The translations under genes were made by a program, and so were the position numbers. A stretch of 64,000 bases of DNA from Actinernus sp. WN-2022 (lineage: Eukaryota; Cnidaria; Anthozoa; Actiniaria; Actinernidae): NCBI GenBank assembly GCA_030867875.1, contig JAOWCC010001634.1, positions 31,701,867-31,765,866 on the forward strand, read 5' to 3'. Positions 52,156 to 64,000 of this stretch are shown piece by piece; positions within the stretch are counted from its first letter, which is position 1; each line of letters begins with the position of its first letter. A model generated the notes under the pieces. That model searched no databases. It worked only from the letters and a program-made list of their open reading frames with translations, and was not told where the DNA came from.

Positions 52156-53160
52156 TAAGAGCAAATCGTGAATTAATTAATATTAATAACTGGCTACGAG
52201 CAAACAAATTGCATCTTAATGTTGCCAAAACTGAATTTATGATGATTGGTTCGAGACAACGCCTATCGGCTCTGACTGATGAAGAAATGCCTTATTTAAA
52301 AATCGGAGACCAACTAATAAAAAAGGTATCACAAAGCAAAACAGTTGGTGTCGTGGTAGACGAGCACTTAAGATGGGAGGATCACATAAATCATATATCA
52401 AAAAAGATCGTCTCAGGTCTAGGAGCTCTAAAGAGAATCAGAGCATTCGTGTCCCAAGATACACTAATCAAGGTATACGACTCTTTAATTCAAACGCACA
52501 TGGATTATTGTTGCGGGGTATGGGATACCTGCGGCAAAGTTCTCGCAGATAAACTTCAGAAATTTCAAAATAGAGCCGCTCGTCTTATTCTCAGGGCAGA
52601 TTATAATACAAGTACAAACGCACTTTTAAGTGTCTTGGAATGGGACAAATTAGATGAACGCAGAGCAAAACATAAAGCCATCGTAATGTTTAAGACCCAA
52701 AATAGCCTGGCGCCAGCAAGCCTATGTGATTTATTCACTACTGTTGGAAACTCTACCCACTATAATCTAAGGGGCCGTGATACGAGACTTTGTCTTCCGC
52801 AACCAAAAACAGAATTTATGAAGAAAAGTTTCTCGTATCACGGCGCCAAGACATGGAATGACCTGCCAACAGAATTACGTGAAATTAAATCACTAGGCTC
52901 TTTTAAAAACAAAATCAAAACAGTCGCCGTCCTAAATGACCAATGATGTTTTGAAAATTGAATAGTATGTAGTAGTTTTCATAATTTTAGGATATCATAT
53001 TATTAGTATAGTATATATATTTTTATATTATTATTATTATTACATTGACAATTCTGTATTTTTATATATATTTAATAGTAGTTAACACGGCTTCTGTGTA
53101 AATCAGTTTTTCTTATCTGTTAGAATTCCGTGTATAAATATTAATAAAGTTGAAGTTGAA
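52156..53160 (+). pseudogene. 5'-truncated LINE, reverse transcriptase C-terminal region
   Basis: A long open frame (to 52946) encodes INNWLRANKLHLNVAKTEFM, VGVVVDEHLRWEDHINHISK, YDSLIQTHMDYCCGVWDTCG and LQKFQNRAARLILRA, the region after the FADD motif in L2/CR1/jockey-type proteins. The frame is intact, so the insertion is fairly young, but the catalytic core is missing. The 3' UTR ends in aataaagttgaagttgaa. Confidence 0.85.
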
Positions 53161-53164
53161 CCCT

Positions 53165-54650
53165 TCGGAGCCTGATCCGTCATTAGCGGTTCTCGTTCTT
53201 ATCTCACCATTACGACACTGCTGCTGACTGTATATATTGTTTGCGCTTGCGTCGCTAGTGAGCCGGTAGACTCTTCCACAGATCCCGCTCGGCCGTTGCA
53301 CATTCCCCACGCATCCTCGCTCTACAATTACCAATAATCAGTAAATGGCAAACACGCTTGAAATACCGATTATTGGTAATACTACGACAAATCCTAACCC
53401 GAACCATAAACCGAACCCTAACCATCGGACGAGTTCGCGGGTAAACGACGGGTTTCTCACTCACTAGAGCTAGGGTTCACAGGTAACAAGAAGAGAAGGT
53501 AAACGAGAAAGAAATGTTTTTTGAGCGCTCCTACTCGGGATTGAACTCGTAATCGTTTGCGTGTTGTGCTTGACAGTGCAGGCGTCACGACCACTATACT
53601 AAGCGCGTCTACCGCCGTTCGGATTTGGACAATTGTTTATCTTTATCCTTGACTGGTTTTAAGAATGTCATTGTTTAATTTGTGTTCCAGAATTAGCGAT
53701 TATTGATAATTGAAGAGCAAAAGCCAATTACTGATTATTGGTAATTCTAGAACGAGGATATGTTGCACAGTACAATGGTATCCCGAATTTGATTGGCTAG
53801 TCTACCGGCCCTGTAACCGACGCTGCTATTGGTTGATGCATATTCTGCTGACTGGGCCACTTGTTTCTTTAACTGCCAGCTAGTTCACGAAGAACGGAGA
53901 AAGAAGCTTTGGAAAGTACGGTATTTCTTTAAGCTATCGCTTTCTAAAATAAACCAGACAAAGAACGATACAGTAGCTGAAGTCGAAGCAGTGCGACTGT
54001 GGGTTAGCAAGCCGGTCAAGTTGATATGTAAGCTTAATCAGTCACGTTTAGGTTAATACTCTAAATGAAGCCCGTTTCTGGTAGCGGTAAAAATATTTAT
54101 GTTGCAGAGTCACTATTTCGGGGTCGCTTTACCGCCTGTTTTGGGGTCAGTATTTTAGTGTGCTGCATTCTTCAATCATTCAGTCAACCTATTTCAGTGG
54201 CATATTGCCTCGCTTAAAATCTACCGAGAACCGACTCCGGAATTTTCTCATTCGAATCATGTTGAATCCTTTCATGCCCTTTTAGTTTTAACTGATCGGT
54301 TTGCCTGCGTTTGCCTCGAAATGCCTGCTGGGTTCAGGATTTTCTGGACCCAGCATGCCTTGCCGGATTGTACTGTAACAGACCTTTTGCGTGGGAAAGT
54401 GCAACGGCCGAGCGGGGTCTGTGAAAGAGTCAAGTGAGCCGGCAGCAGGGGAAGAGTTTAATCGTTTTCCAGACTGACCAACATTCAATAACTGAATAGA
54501 AAGTGCTTTTATTTCGTGAAACTATATAGAGCTTGACACAGTTAGACCTCAAATAACTTCTTCCCGGAGATGACGAGGACGTTAAATGAAAGGCCCCTCG
54601 TTCAAGACTGTTACGAGTCATACCGGTTAAGTCTAAAATCATTTCGCTTC
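53165..54650. other. Intergenic with SINE-like segment
   Basis: 53490-53620 on the reverse strand has ttagtatagtggtc and gagttcaatccc, A- and B-box-like, so a tRNA-derived SINE is likely. A hairpin (attaccaataatcag / cgattattggtaat) sits at 53328-53383. Nothing else is recognised. Confidence 0.4.
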
Positions 54651-54711
54651 AAATAGATTCAAGATTCATTTATTTGCACATAATTATAACCATCGGTCCT
54701 TATCTTACATT

Positions 54712-55070
54712 AAAGTGCCTATGAAGCTTATTATTTTATTTTAGATATCAATTCTACATCAAGTGAATAGTAGAATGGTACAATATATCTTGCTTTGAAT
54801 GCTGTGCCGCTGAGTTATGGAGGTTTTAATATCCAAAATGCTAATTACATGACGTCAGGGGAGGCATCAATTATTATACAAAATTGTTTGTTACAATTAA
54901 ACATTTTTCAAATTATCAGTGTTATACCCATGGTTGACATAAAATGATGTTAGAAATTTGTTTTCCTATATCAATAGAAACGCCCATTCACAACCACTAA
55001 GAAGTGATTGCAGATACCTCCCCTGAGTCATGTAATTAGCATTTTGGATATTAAAACGTCCTTAACTCAT
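54712..55070. mobile_element. Fold-back repeat
   Basis: gaggttttaatatccaaaat and ctaattacatga pair with tcatgtaattag and attttggatattaaaac. The leading taaagtgcctatgaag also begins the repeat at 35552. Confidence 0.6.
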
Positions 55071-55249
55071 TTTAAATAAATTCATGTAGTTATGTATAGA
55101 TTTTGAAGGACATTACATTATTGTTAGATCTTATATTAGAAAAAAAAGAATAAAAATGTCAATATAAGTAGCTGATTTGTATATATTTGTCTTGCATATA
55201 TAAGGCACTGTCTTGCATATATAAGGCATATAAGGCAATGTCGACTTTA

Positions 55250-55925
55250 TTTTTACTCCAGAGTCATTATGAACACTGACTGTCGGGCTCCTAGCGTCCA
55301 ACTATTTAATAGTCTTAAGTGGTTACCATTTTATGAAGAAGCTAAATTAGCTAAATGCTGTTTAGTATATAAACGTTTAAAGGACCTAGTGCCTACTTAC
55401 ATCAAGGACATGCTAAAGCTTAACAGTGAACGGCACACACGTAACACTCGGTACAGTAAACTTAACTTAGTTTGTCCTAAGTTTACTCGCAAGACTGAAG
55501 GTGGTCGTACTTTTACAGTAACAACTTGCCAATTATGGAACAGTTTATCTTTAGAAATTAGAAATAGTAACTCTTATGCTACATTTAGAAGCCATTATTG
55601 GAACATGTTATTTAAGGAACAGCAGTTTTTAAATCATTTTTTAGTTTAAGTGTGACCATTTTTATTCGATTTTATCAACTTTTTATCATGTACTATTTTG
55701 TTGTTAGGGTTTCAATTTGAATTTTAAACAATTGTTTTGCTGATCGTAATTATATATTTTTAACGTTTTTCATCTATGATCCATGTATTTATACTATTAA
55801 TATTTTATTATAATAACTATATTCATATAATTTTATTAGCTATAGAGGGCCACAGGTTTGTTAGTTTTTAACTATTTTGTGCTACCCTCGTGAAATAAAG
55901 ACTATTTTTATTATTATTATTATTA
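55250..55925 (+). pseudogene. LINE 3' fragment
   Basis: The frame 55269-55649 reads LFNSLKWLPFYEEAKLAKCC, LVPTYIKDMLKL and QLWNSLSLEIRNSNSYATFR, typical of the C terminus of non-LTR reverse transcriptase proteins. The 3' end is a (TTA) run at 55909-55930. Confidence 0.8.
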
Positions 55926-56011
55926 TTATCTGTAGACGCCAACGTGACTGAAAGTATATCATTGCCAATAGTCATGAATACTAAAGGCCCTATCACGTTG
56001 TACAATTTTTC

Positions 56012-56300
56012 GTGCAAGTTGTCTCGCAAAAATGAATGTTGCAAGTTGGATGCGAGCATGTTAGACGTTAGATTTTTTGTGTGCAAGTTGTCTCCCAAAA
56101 TGAATGTTGCAAGTTGGATGCGAGCATGTTACACGTTAGGTTTTTTGTATGCAAGTTGTCTCCCAAAATGAATGTTGCAAGTTGGATGCGAGCATGTTAC
56201 ACGTTAGGTTTTTTGTATGCAAGTTGTCTCGCAAAAAAGAATGTTGCAAGTTGGATTGCGAGTATGTTATAGACGTTAGTTTTTTTTGTGTGCAAGTTGA
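56012..56300 (+). repeat. 68-bp tandem repeat, about four units
   Basis: Units contain gcaagttgtctcccaaaatg and aatgttgcaagttggatgcg. 68 is not a multiple of three, so the three open frames crossing it are the same repeat read in shifted frames. Confidence 0.85.
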
Positions 56301-56724
56301 CCCCAGAAGTCCATGGATTTCTGGTTATACAATATTCAAAACATGATTGGATGGAATGTTTTAACGAGACAAGTAACGTTGCACGACCAGTGTTTCACGT
56401 TATTTTTTTGTGCAACTGATAAAAAAATGTTTCGGAAACCAAATCAACTTTTCGTGTAACTTGCAATTTTGAAAATAACGTTGCGCGGTGTTATACGCTA
56501 AAATTATTAATGTTAATTCCTGCAGCTTTGTGGTTTTGTGATACAAGCTTCAAGAATAAGTATACCGTGTAACATTCATGGCCTTTTAAGTTTGAAATTC
56601 TTTTTCGTTCAGGTTTTACGACCTGGTTTGTATGAAAATAGGATGAAAAACTACTTCGAAAAGGAATAAAATCTGCAAACACAACATATCAAAAAACGCC
56701 GACCGCGACCATTTGTAAAATTCA

Positions 56725-56925
56725 AATTAAGTCTCCTTCGCAACCGTTCTTAGGGCTAGCGTTTGCGTGCAACACTAAGGCCCGATTCAAACGTCGAACT
56801 TTTCATGCGCCGAACGCAATTGAAACAATAGATAATTAGGCGGCTTCTTTTGATCTAATTAGGTTCGGCGCATGAAAAGTTCGACGTTTCAATCTGGCCT
56901 AAGAACGGCTGCGAAAGAGACAAAA
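56725..56925. mobile_element. Hairpin MITE
   Basis: cgtcgaacttttcatgcgcc pairs with ggcgcatgaaaagttcgacg. Outer ccgttcttagg / cctaagaacgg extend the fold. Confidence 0.65.
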
Positions 56926-57624
56926 ATCCTAATACGCTATGGAAATGTACAAACCTTTTGCACATACATACAATCAAAATTCGATTGGGGTTCAATTTGA
57001 ATTTTGCAAGTTTCGTTTTAAAAATGGAAGTTTCAAATGAAGAATGAAATCAAATTTCGAATAATGAACTATTTCTTGCTTTACGGAGGAACGCTTGATC
57101 TGTATTGACTGTAAAACGGTACGTATTACGTAGAAGCGACGCTGCAATCTTGACCGTTTGTTTCCGAACTGACATCTCGAATCTTTATCCCTGAAACTGT
57201 GCCGAGTAAAAAGTTTAAAATTTAAGATTTGTCGTAAAATAATGACTTTGTAGTAGAAATTAAGATTTGAAGTCGAAAAACAATAAAAAGCAACTTACTT
57301 ATTTATTGTAACATTTTGAATTCTAAAATAACTAAATAAAGAATAGCTGAATCAAATACATTTTACGTAGGTAGTAGGAAAGTTGACAATAAAAAGTCAT
57401 GATAAAAAAACGTATTGACCGAGTTGTAAGATTGAAAAGCGGCAATCAAAGAGCATGTACTACTTTGAAGTATTTTCTTATAACTTTTATTATATAGTGT
57501 TCCATGACGGTGTTTCTTAAATGTACTATTTCCCCAAATCAATAAAACATGTTTCATTTTGGCTTTATCTTTTTAGGTATATAGTTAGCCCGAAAATCAA
57601 TACTACCAAGATATAATAATAGTT

Positions 57625-57938
57625 AGTATATACAACACCAGTGAATATCACTTTTCGCGCGTTCCGATTCTATTTGGCTACTCAAACAGTGAAAATGATT
57701 TCATATTCACCTCCGAGCAAAGCAGCGATCATCTCGCGCGAGTTTTTGGCCATTTGACAGAAAATAAATTAACTATTTGGTGCCGGCTATTCACCTGGGC
57801 CGGGTTGTTCAAAGCCCGATTAGTGCTAATCCAGGGTTAATTTCCATGACAACCAATAGGTTATGTGTAGACTTAATCCAGGATTAACACTAATCGGGCT
57901 TTGAACAACCCGGCCCTGGAGTGTAGTATATACTAAAA
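57625..57938. mobile_element. MITE with TAGTATATAC ends, copy 2, interrupted
   Basis: TAGTATATACAACACCAGTG at the left and gtgtagtatatacta at the right. The interior matches 6693-6880. It is split by the hairpin element at 57799-57914. Confidence 0.7.
57799..57914. mobile_element. 116-bp hairpin MITE nested in the previous element
   Basis: GCCGGGTTGTTCAAAGCCCG and cgggctttgaacaacccggc are exact complements, flanked by a 5-bp TSD CCTGG (57794-57798, 57915-57919). Confidence 0.75.
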
Positions 57939-57939
57939 C

Positions 57940-60900
57940 TACCTTATTACTCGGGCTGCCTGTGGCAGCGCCGAGTCTTAAAATGCAAGTGGTTACTATT
58001 TTTTTTTTTAATCAGTGTCAGACGGCTTCTGCGCATGCGTTAAAGGTCAAATTCGAACCAATCAGATTGCACTATGCTGGTCACGCAAACAAAGGTTAGA
58101 TTTCCTCAGGCGCGCTCAGATAAGAAAATTCAAAGCTCAGACTAGGCGAGACAAGGAGATATCAATTTCAAATAGTCATTGTCAGAAATCTATTCCATCG
58201 TGGGCAATGATGCAATACAACCTAAATTTGGGTCAGGTCCATGTTTTACGACAGAATAACCAGAGTCTTTCTACTGGATTCGGAGAGCTCGAGACATTAT
58301 ACAAGTCTGCTAATATGGGGAAAACTGAAACAAAAAATGAACTTTGACGGCAGAAACCCTCATATTTGAGCCAAGCGGAATATTTACATGATCCGCTAAG
58401 ATTTTTACAAATCTAATTAGTTAAGCAGATGTACGCAGTGTATGCCAACTGAAATGCTGTGCTCGTTTTGTGGTTACGGCTCAGTGGGGCAACTACACGT
58501 ACAAGAAGCATGAACTGCCAGCAAAGAGAGAGGAATTGATCGGAGACGTTAAATTACGTTACTGTGAAGAGGATCAAAATTCAAGTTTTGTAGCTTGAGA
58601 CTGTCTTCTGCCGTGACTCGTGAGAGAAATTGGAAAAGATCTAGCTGTTTCATTCAGACACTGGCAAATTTATTGAAAGCTACGGGCTTACTTTATGAGA
58701 TTATTATTCATTGTGGAATGAAAGGAAACAGGTTAGCTGAAAGTTAAGTTCGAGGTAGGCTTCGACTTTCATTCCGATTCAGTGCATATGTGCACGAAGG
58801 TGTCAGTTACGTAAGTACTGTAAGTAAACTCTTTTTGATTTGAATCAATTTCCTCTCAGTTTGTCTGTTAATGTACTTTTCCTTCTAATTATCGCTTTAT
58901 TTAACATCTGATTTAGAGTATGCGTACCTCAGAATAAATTATTTGAAAGGTCAACTGAATTCTTGTGTCGATAAGCGCAAATGTTTTTTGTGAAACAGTC
59001 TGTGTATATGAGAAGCGGCTTAATAGAAGAGCTTTCTCATTTATAGGAATTACAATTGTTTTTCTTGCTATGAAATTTATGTTTCATTTCACATTTATTC
59101 ATACAGTTTTAGCCGGACATTTCCCCGAGTTTTGATCTATTTTCAATCAAATTCAAAGTCTGAATATGTCATTGTATTGCATTTATACACTTGAATTTGC
59201 CAGTATTCTGTTGTTCGAATCCTGCGTTATCATAGTCATGCCATAAAAGCGATTAATAGACCAGTCTGTTTTTTGACGTTCTCACTGGCGAATTAAAGCA
59301 CGACTTGATACTGAGAGGATTTCAAATGAAAGTGTATTTCATCTTCAATCTCATGTGGCCCGAGTGAAAGCCCAGACAACGCGAAGAAAATTTACGTTAC
59401 ACTAAATTAACGCGAATTTTTCAAAAGTTAGGTTTACATGCATTAAATTAACGCGAATTTTTCGATAAGCATCTTGCTTTATTTACTGCGATTTTCATAA
59501 TTCTGCAAACTCGCACTTTACATTTCTGAACGCCAAACTGCGTTTTGGCTTCCGTCAATAAAACCTTCCAAGACAAGTGCACGGATGTTTCTAAGTTTTT
59601 TTTAAAGCCGAAAATTTGGGTTTGAAGCCTACCGTAACTAGACCCTATCAATTCAAAAGATCTTTCAAAGCCTCACGGTGAAATCACCAAGAGCTGCTCA
59701 CTCGTTTGATTGACGGAAACCAAACCGCAATAGTGACTCTGAAGAGCCAATAGAGGAGTCATGAACTAATAAGGTTTTGAAATGAAATAAAGGTGCTTTA
59801 AAATAACAATGTTGTAAAATAGCGTGCATTAAATTTACATCGACATTAATTAAGATACATTAAATTAACGCGAATTTTGTAAAATCGCGTTAATAAAGTG
59901 CATTGTTAATTTCCTATAATAAGGTAGAAGTAATCATAGATTATCAAAGTGCGTTCGACATATTTTTTTGTATGAGAACTAACGCCTCTCGGGTTTCAAT
60001 TGTTTTCTCAACATTTGTAATACCACTCCAATTAATGTTTTAAATAGTACATAGGAGTTAGTATAGAACACAATCAACCCGTATAAACTGCATCCCAGTT
60101 TTCATGACCAAGGCTGTCTCCATAATACTGACTAAGTGTCAGTGATTACACTCAAGTGTAGTCTGTAGAACATAAAATATATGTGCATTTATGTAAACTA
60201 CACCTTCAGACTGATTCAAATTATTCTTCAAGGGAGACCAAGGCTGGCTGCAGAATGTTGAGTGTCCATTGTTATTGCAGAATAATTTCTGATCATATTA
60301 GGGCTCACCTTGTTTTGATATTTAAGTTCCTTGATATATCCAGTGTGGTTATAGCCTGAAGGCAGTGTTAATTTGTATAACCACGATGAAACCATCACAT
60401 GCACACATGTGTAGTATTTAAAACGCTTCTTCACAACTCACTGAAATATTCATATCCCTGTATTTCTCTTCAGCCTTCGGGTATGATTCATAGCATCTTG
60501 ACCATTTGCAGTTTTGGTATCGGCAAAACGAACAGCACAATTCAATGCAGCGAGCAAGCCAGCAGCATATTTTTTCGATCCCAGATTCACTCGGGTTCAG
60601 CACAAATAAATAAATAAAGTTCAAGGTAGAAAACAGACCATATTGGACTTTGTCAGTCCTCCAGACGTACTACACACTTTCCTCAGGCTTTGCTCAGTTG
60701 TACTTGCGAACCTTTGAAACATCATTGCATTGGATTGTCGGAAAATGAGGCAAGTAACTTACCGATCGTATCGTGAGCAAAACAGAAACCATACTGGCAT
60801 TCACCAAAATGGCCGCTCGCATCGTGTACGTGTGGTTACCAGTTCCCCGGCCGAGATAATTTATTCTAAAAAGTACAAACAGAGGGAATCTCGATTTCTT

Positions 60901-60990
60901 TCTCCTGGGGAAGCACAGGTAGCCCACACATAACCACAGGGAGTCCACTGCAAGATTAGTATGCGTTATCCTTCGTCGAACGCAACAATT
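57940..60990. other. Intergenic, no supported gene
   Basis: A 110-codon frame at 58015-58347 has no recognised domain. The phrase taaattaacgcgaattt recurs at about 59403, 59446 and 59866 with an inverse near 59884, so part is repeat. I found no exon pattern I could support. Confidence 0.4.
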
Positions 60991-60997
60991 ATTCACG

Positions 60998-61080
60998 TCA
61001 GTGTTGGTGAATAGTGGTGGAAATTTACCTCGCCGAAGCGGCTCGGTAAATGTCCACCACTATTCACCTCCACTTCGGTG
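60998..61080. mobile_element. Hairpin related to 6881-6950
   Basis: ggtgaatagtggtggaaatt pairs with aatgtccaccactattcacc around ctcgccgaagcgg. Confidence 0.55.
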
Positions 61081-61099
61081 AATAATTGTTAAATACACC

Positions 61100-62946
61100 A
61101 TGAACATTGAGTTTTTGTGCCAAGTGAGCCTTTTAAAGTATTTACTGTTTTTAGTCTCAATAGCTTATTTAAACAGTTGGATCCTGTTTACGTCTTAGGA
61201 GTTTTTTTAACCTGAGTAAACAAGATTGATTCTGCTGTTTCTCCTTGTTATGCTTAGATTCGTGTCTTTTTTTGTACGAAAGTTACAAAGACCTTGCGTT
61301 TTTCTTGTAAATCCTGGTTTTCATTTAGGCCTTAAAATTTGCCTTTTCTTGTTTTTCCGTGTTTTTTTCTGTTTTTTTTTTTTTCAAACTCCGTAAAACC
61401 AAGAACAACATATCACACCAACATGAAAAGACCTAGAAGAACAGCAATAACCACGTAAAGCAATCGTCGTTCCTTGTTTTTCAGATAGATGGATCTCAGT
61501 CATTAAAATAATGGGAATAACTAGTTATTTTAAACATAATAATGTTGATGAAGGTGTGCAGTGGTTAAAGGAGCTTAAGCTTTCGAGTTAACCACTGCCA
61601 CAAGGAAAATAAATAAGGCTAAGATTAGGTCGGGTTTACATGTAGTATGGACCTAAGACTAGGTCTGAATTACATGTAGTATATAATGTAAAATATGCAA
61701 CGTGTTGAAACAATTACTGTAACTGATTAAATTATTAGAATAAGACTGCCTGGATAAGGTACTGAACAGTTTGAATTTTGTTTTTGAACTGAAAGAGAAT
61801 GATCAGTTTAAACTTTTGAATTCATTAGGGATAGTTTGCCAAATTTGAGATAAAGAAAATTTAAATGTAGATGAGCCATAGTCCTTATATTGGATCGATA
61901 CAGATTTTTATTTTTTGCATACCTGGTATTGTGTATTTCAGATACAGGCCGTAACATATTGGGTGAAAATACTTGGAAATGTTGATTTGTCAGTAATGAT
62001 TTTGTGACCAAAGATTGCTATTCTTAATTTATAAATACTTTCAAGGGTTAGAATCTCCAACTGAATAGGTTGAAATAGGGAATGGCACACTCTCTGCTGA
62101 AAAACAAGAAAAGATAAGTTTTGAAAAACTATACACGACAAGTGAAATACACGGGAAAACAAGAAAGCCGGTTATATTAGCCTTTAGAAGGGACTGCTGA
62201 ACGGCTGTGATGACGGGACGGGAAAAGGTGTTTTCTTTTGCATGAAATTTGATTAGGAGTTTCTTTTATTCTAGTCTCCTCCGCAGGAAACTCTCTTCGA
62301 AAAAAAAAAAAAAATTTCGGATTGGGATCCCTGTGGAGAGTGAGACGAAGAAAACAATTTTATCGCTTTTCATAACTAGTTTTTCGAATAATAGAATAAT
62401 CACAGGTTTACTTAAGGCCGATAGTAAAACAAAGCAATTTACGTCAGTTTCTAATACGCTCGCGTCCTCTTTAACGTACAATTTAGGGTTTTTCAAGTCT
62501 CTTGTTTCTGCAGACAACGGCGAAAATGTAAAGTGAGTGATTACATGGATTTTCACATGTAGTTCATGTATTTTGTAATTATATAAGTCCATTGTTTAAT
62601 GCTGTCGTCCTAGACTGCGTAAGGTCCCTAATCACATCACAGCATTGCATTGATTACTGTTAGTGTATCTAAACTGTATTTGTTGCAGTCTCTTCGTCGT
62701 TTCCGTACGGCTGAAGGAAGAGAGAAGCAGCCTTTTGATATATATGTTTAGTGAATATTAATCTAACATGTGGAAAATTAACCTACATGTATGAGTGTCA
62801 TTACTCGGACCGGGTAAGCCGGTTCGCCTCTGTATATATATATTTTTTCGTCGTCGATCTGGCACAAGTTGGAAATTGCATAACAGAGCCATTACCGTGC
62901 TATCGATGTGTTTCATAGCACATCAGACTAATACTTACCCTTAATA
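61100..62946. other. Intergenic before copy 2
   Basis: AT-rich, with short frames only. No gene, repeat family or splice pattern recognised. Confidence 0.4.
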
Positions 62947-63932
62947 TTGGCTCTGTTTCGGAGTTTCAACGAGGCACCGAGTAAAATGCGCACGACTAAC
63001 AATATACGTTTCTCACGACTTTCTTAGAGAAAGTGAGGTTTTTAAAACTCTTACTCTGAAATCTCCGCGATTTATTGGCGAAGAAACTGACAAAAAGGAG
63101 AGATCGGTAGTTTACAAGTTCAAGGCTCGAAACTCATTTCAGTATTATTTTGGACAGAGAGATTCCGACTGTCGATGCTGTTTTCGTTCGTTCATTATTG
63201 GGCGATTGCCCGGGGGGTGGGGAGGGGGGATTGAACTCCCATATAGAAGTGACGGGATGCTTGTCGGAAATTTGAAAAGTACCAGAATCTCGTCCTATGG
63301 GCGTGGTTCACATTTTGTTTTTTTACCCTAAAAGTACCAATCTCCAAACACAAATTAATTGCAATTGACTGAAAATAACAAGCTGCGAAGCCAGGCCAAG
63401 AGATCATTAAACGATGATTTTATTTTAGGACAAGTAGTAATACCCTAAAAAGTACCACGATAACCACGCTGCGGACGTTTCACCCTAACTGATGCCAAAC
63501 TACGCATCTCCGACAGTGCCACATAGGGAATACGGGTAATTTAACGCTACGGAGATCTCCAAACATGCATTCGTAACACAAATAGTGTGGCGTCCGGCAT
63601 TAATTGCTTCCAGTTTACTCTGCTGCTAATTCTCAATGCGTTCTTAGGTGTCCACCTCTGTATAAATACAGCTATTTGTTCTGCTGTAAAAATCTTAAAT
63701 TCACAAGTAGAGTTTCTCCAAACCTCTCTTCCTGTGTTCAACTAACAGCATTGTTCACTCAAGAAAAGTGTTTTGAGTTTTCCCTGCTGTTTACACTGAC
63801 TTGGAAAAAACAGCTGAATTCTTGCCACCCGTAAGGTATAAAACAGCGAACTCCAACCGCGGAAGGACACTATCTTGTATTAGACTGCTCGTACCTTGTC
63901 CTAAGTCATAGTAGTGCTCAAGAGGCTCCATA
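62947..63932 (+). promoter_or_regulatory. Promoter block of the cysteine-rich gene, copy 2
   Basis: Colinear with 40089-41117 from ttggctctgtttcggagttt on, but about 43 bases shorter through small deletions in the MITE-derived part. TATAAAA is at 63837-63843. The short frame at 63604-63834 is shifted relative to its copy-1 counterpart, so it is not coding. Confidence 0.8.
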
Positions 63933-64000
63933 ATGAAGGCTGTGCTGATTTCGTTGGCTGTTCTGGTTGTGGCAGTGGTCGCCAGTAATGAGAGAGAGCG
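63933..64000 (+). CDS. Cysteine-rich gene copy 2, exon 1 (runs off the window)
   Basis: 22 codons plus two bases are visible: the same 17-residue signal peptide as at 41118, then SNERER where copy 1 has DERER. The reading frame is intact to the last base. The rest, including the cysteine domains, is beyond the window, so whether this copy is functional cannot be told. Confidence 0.8.
   Translation, partial: MKAVLISLAVLVVAVVASNERE

Noticed and set aside
53395..53435. Telomere-like ccctaacc stretch
   Set aside because: Only two or three degenerate units; no array. A similar trace at 50700-50745 is also too short.
58015..58347. 110-codon frame as an exon
   Set aside because: No domain, no splice support, and flanked by repeat-like sequence; cannot be supported.

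Overview
This is a TE-rich animal genomic window. It has spliced genes with GT-AG introns, no operons, and dense non-LTR and DNA transposon debris. The mix of CR1/jockey/L2-like LINE fragments, tRNA-derived SINEs, many small fold-back elements and the two recognisable genes suggests an invertebrate. A cnidarian, perhaps a stony coral, is my best guess from general resemblance only; nothing in the sequence proves it.

Layout. Bases 1-8540 contain no gene that I can support. They are nested DNA-transposon remnants, several with intact target-site duplications (TSDs). Bases 8690-37115 (+) hold a complete 15-exon gene for a 376-residue PX-BAR sorting nexin, closest to the SNX5/6/32 group. Every junction keeps frame. 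Its long introns carry most of the mobile elements: a TTAA element, a 2.25-kb fold-back with a 397-bp palindrome inside it, a mariner-like element, a hAT-like element, a piggyBac-like element inside a larger element, and a 2.7-kb CR1/jockey-type LINE. Bases 37116-40088 are intergenic, with a small MITE and a 42-bp minisatellite.

Bases 41118-51125 (+) hold a five-exon gene for a 193-residue secreted precursor. It has a signal peptide, then two ten-cysteine domains whose spacing matches the colipase / Dickkopf C-terminal / AVIT (prokineticin, astakine) fold. Each domain is encoded by a matching exon pair and is preceded by a basic cleavage site and a near-identical F-x-F-x-R-C start. About 1.05 kb of promoter and first exon of this gene is duplicated at 62947-64000, where a second copy begins and runs off the window. 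The 51.3-62.9 kb interval between the copies has no supported gene, only two LINE 3' fragments, fold-back MITEs, a 68-bp tandem repeat and unassigned sequence.

How it fits together. The sorting nexin would act on endosomal membranes, and its proximal promoter has two TCACGTGA boxes. The cysteine-rich gene looks like a small secreted-peptide locus growing by duplication at two scales: an exon pair inside the gene, and the gene itself in tandem. All other open frames I examined are fragments of repeats.
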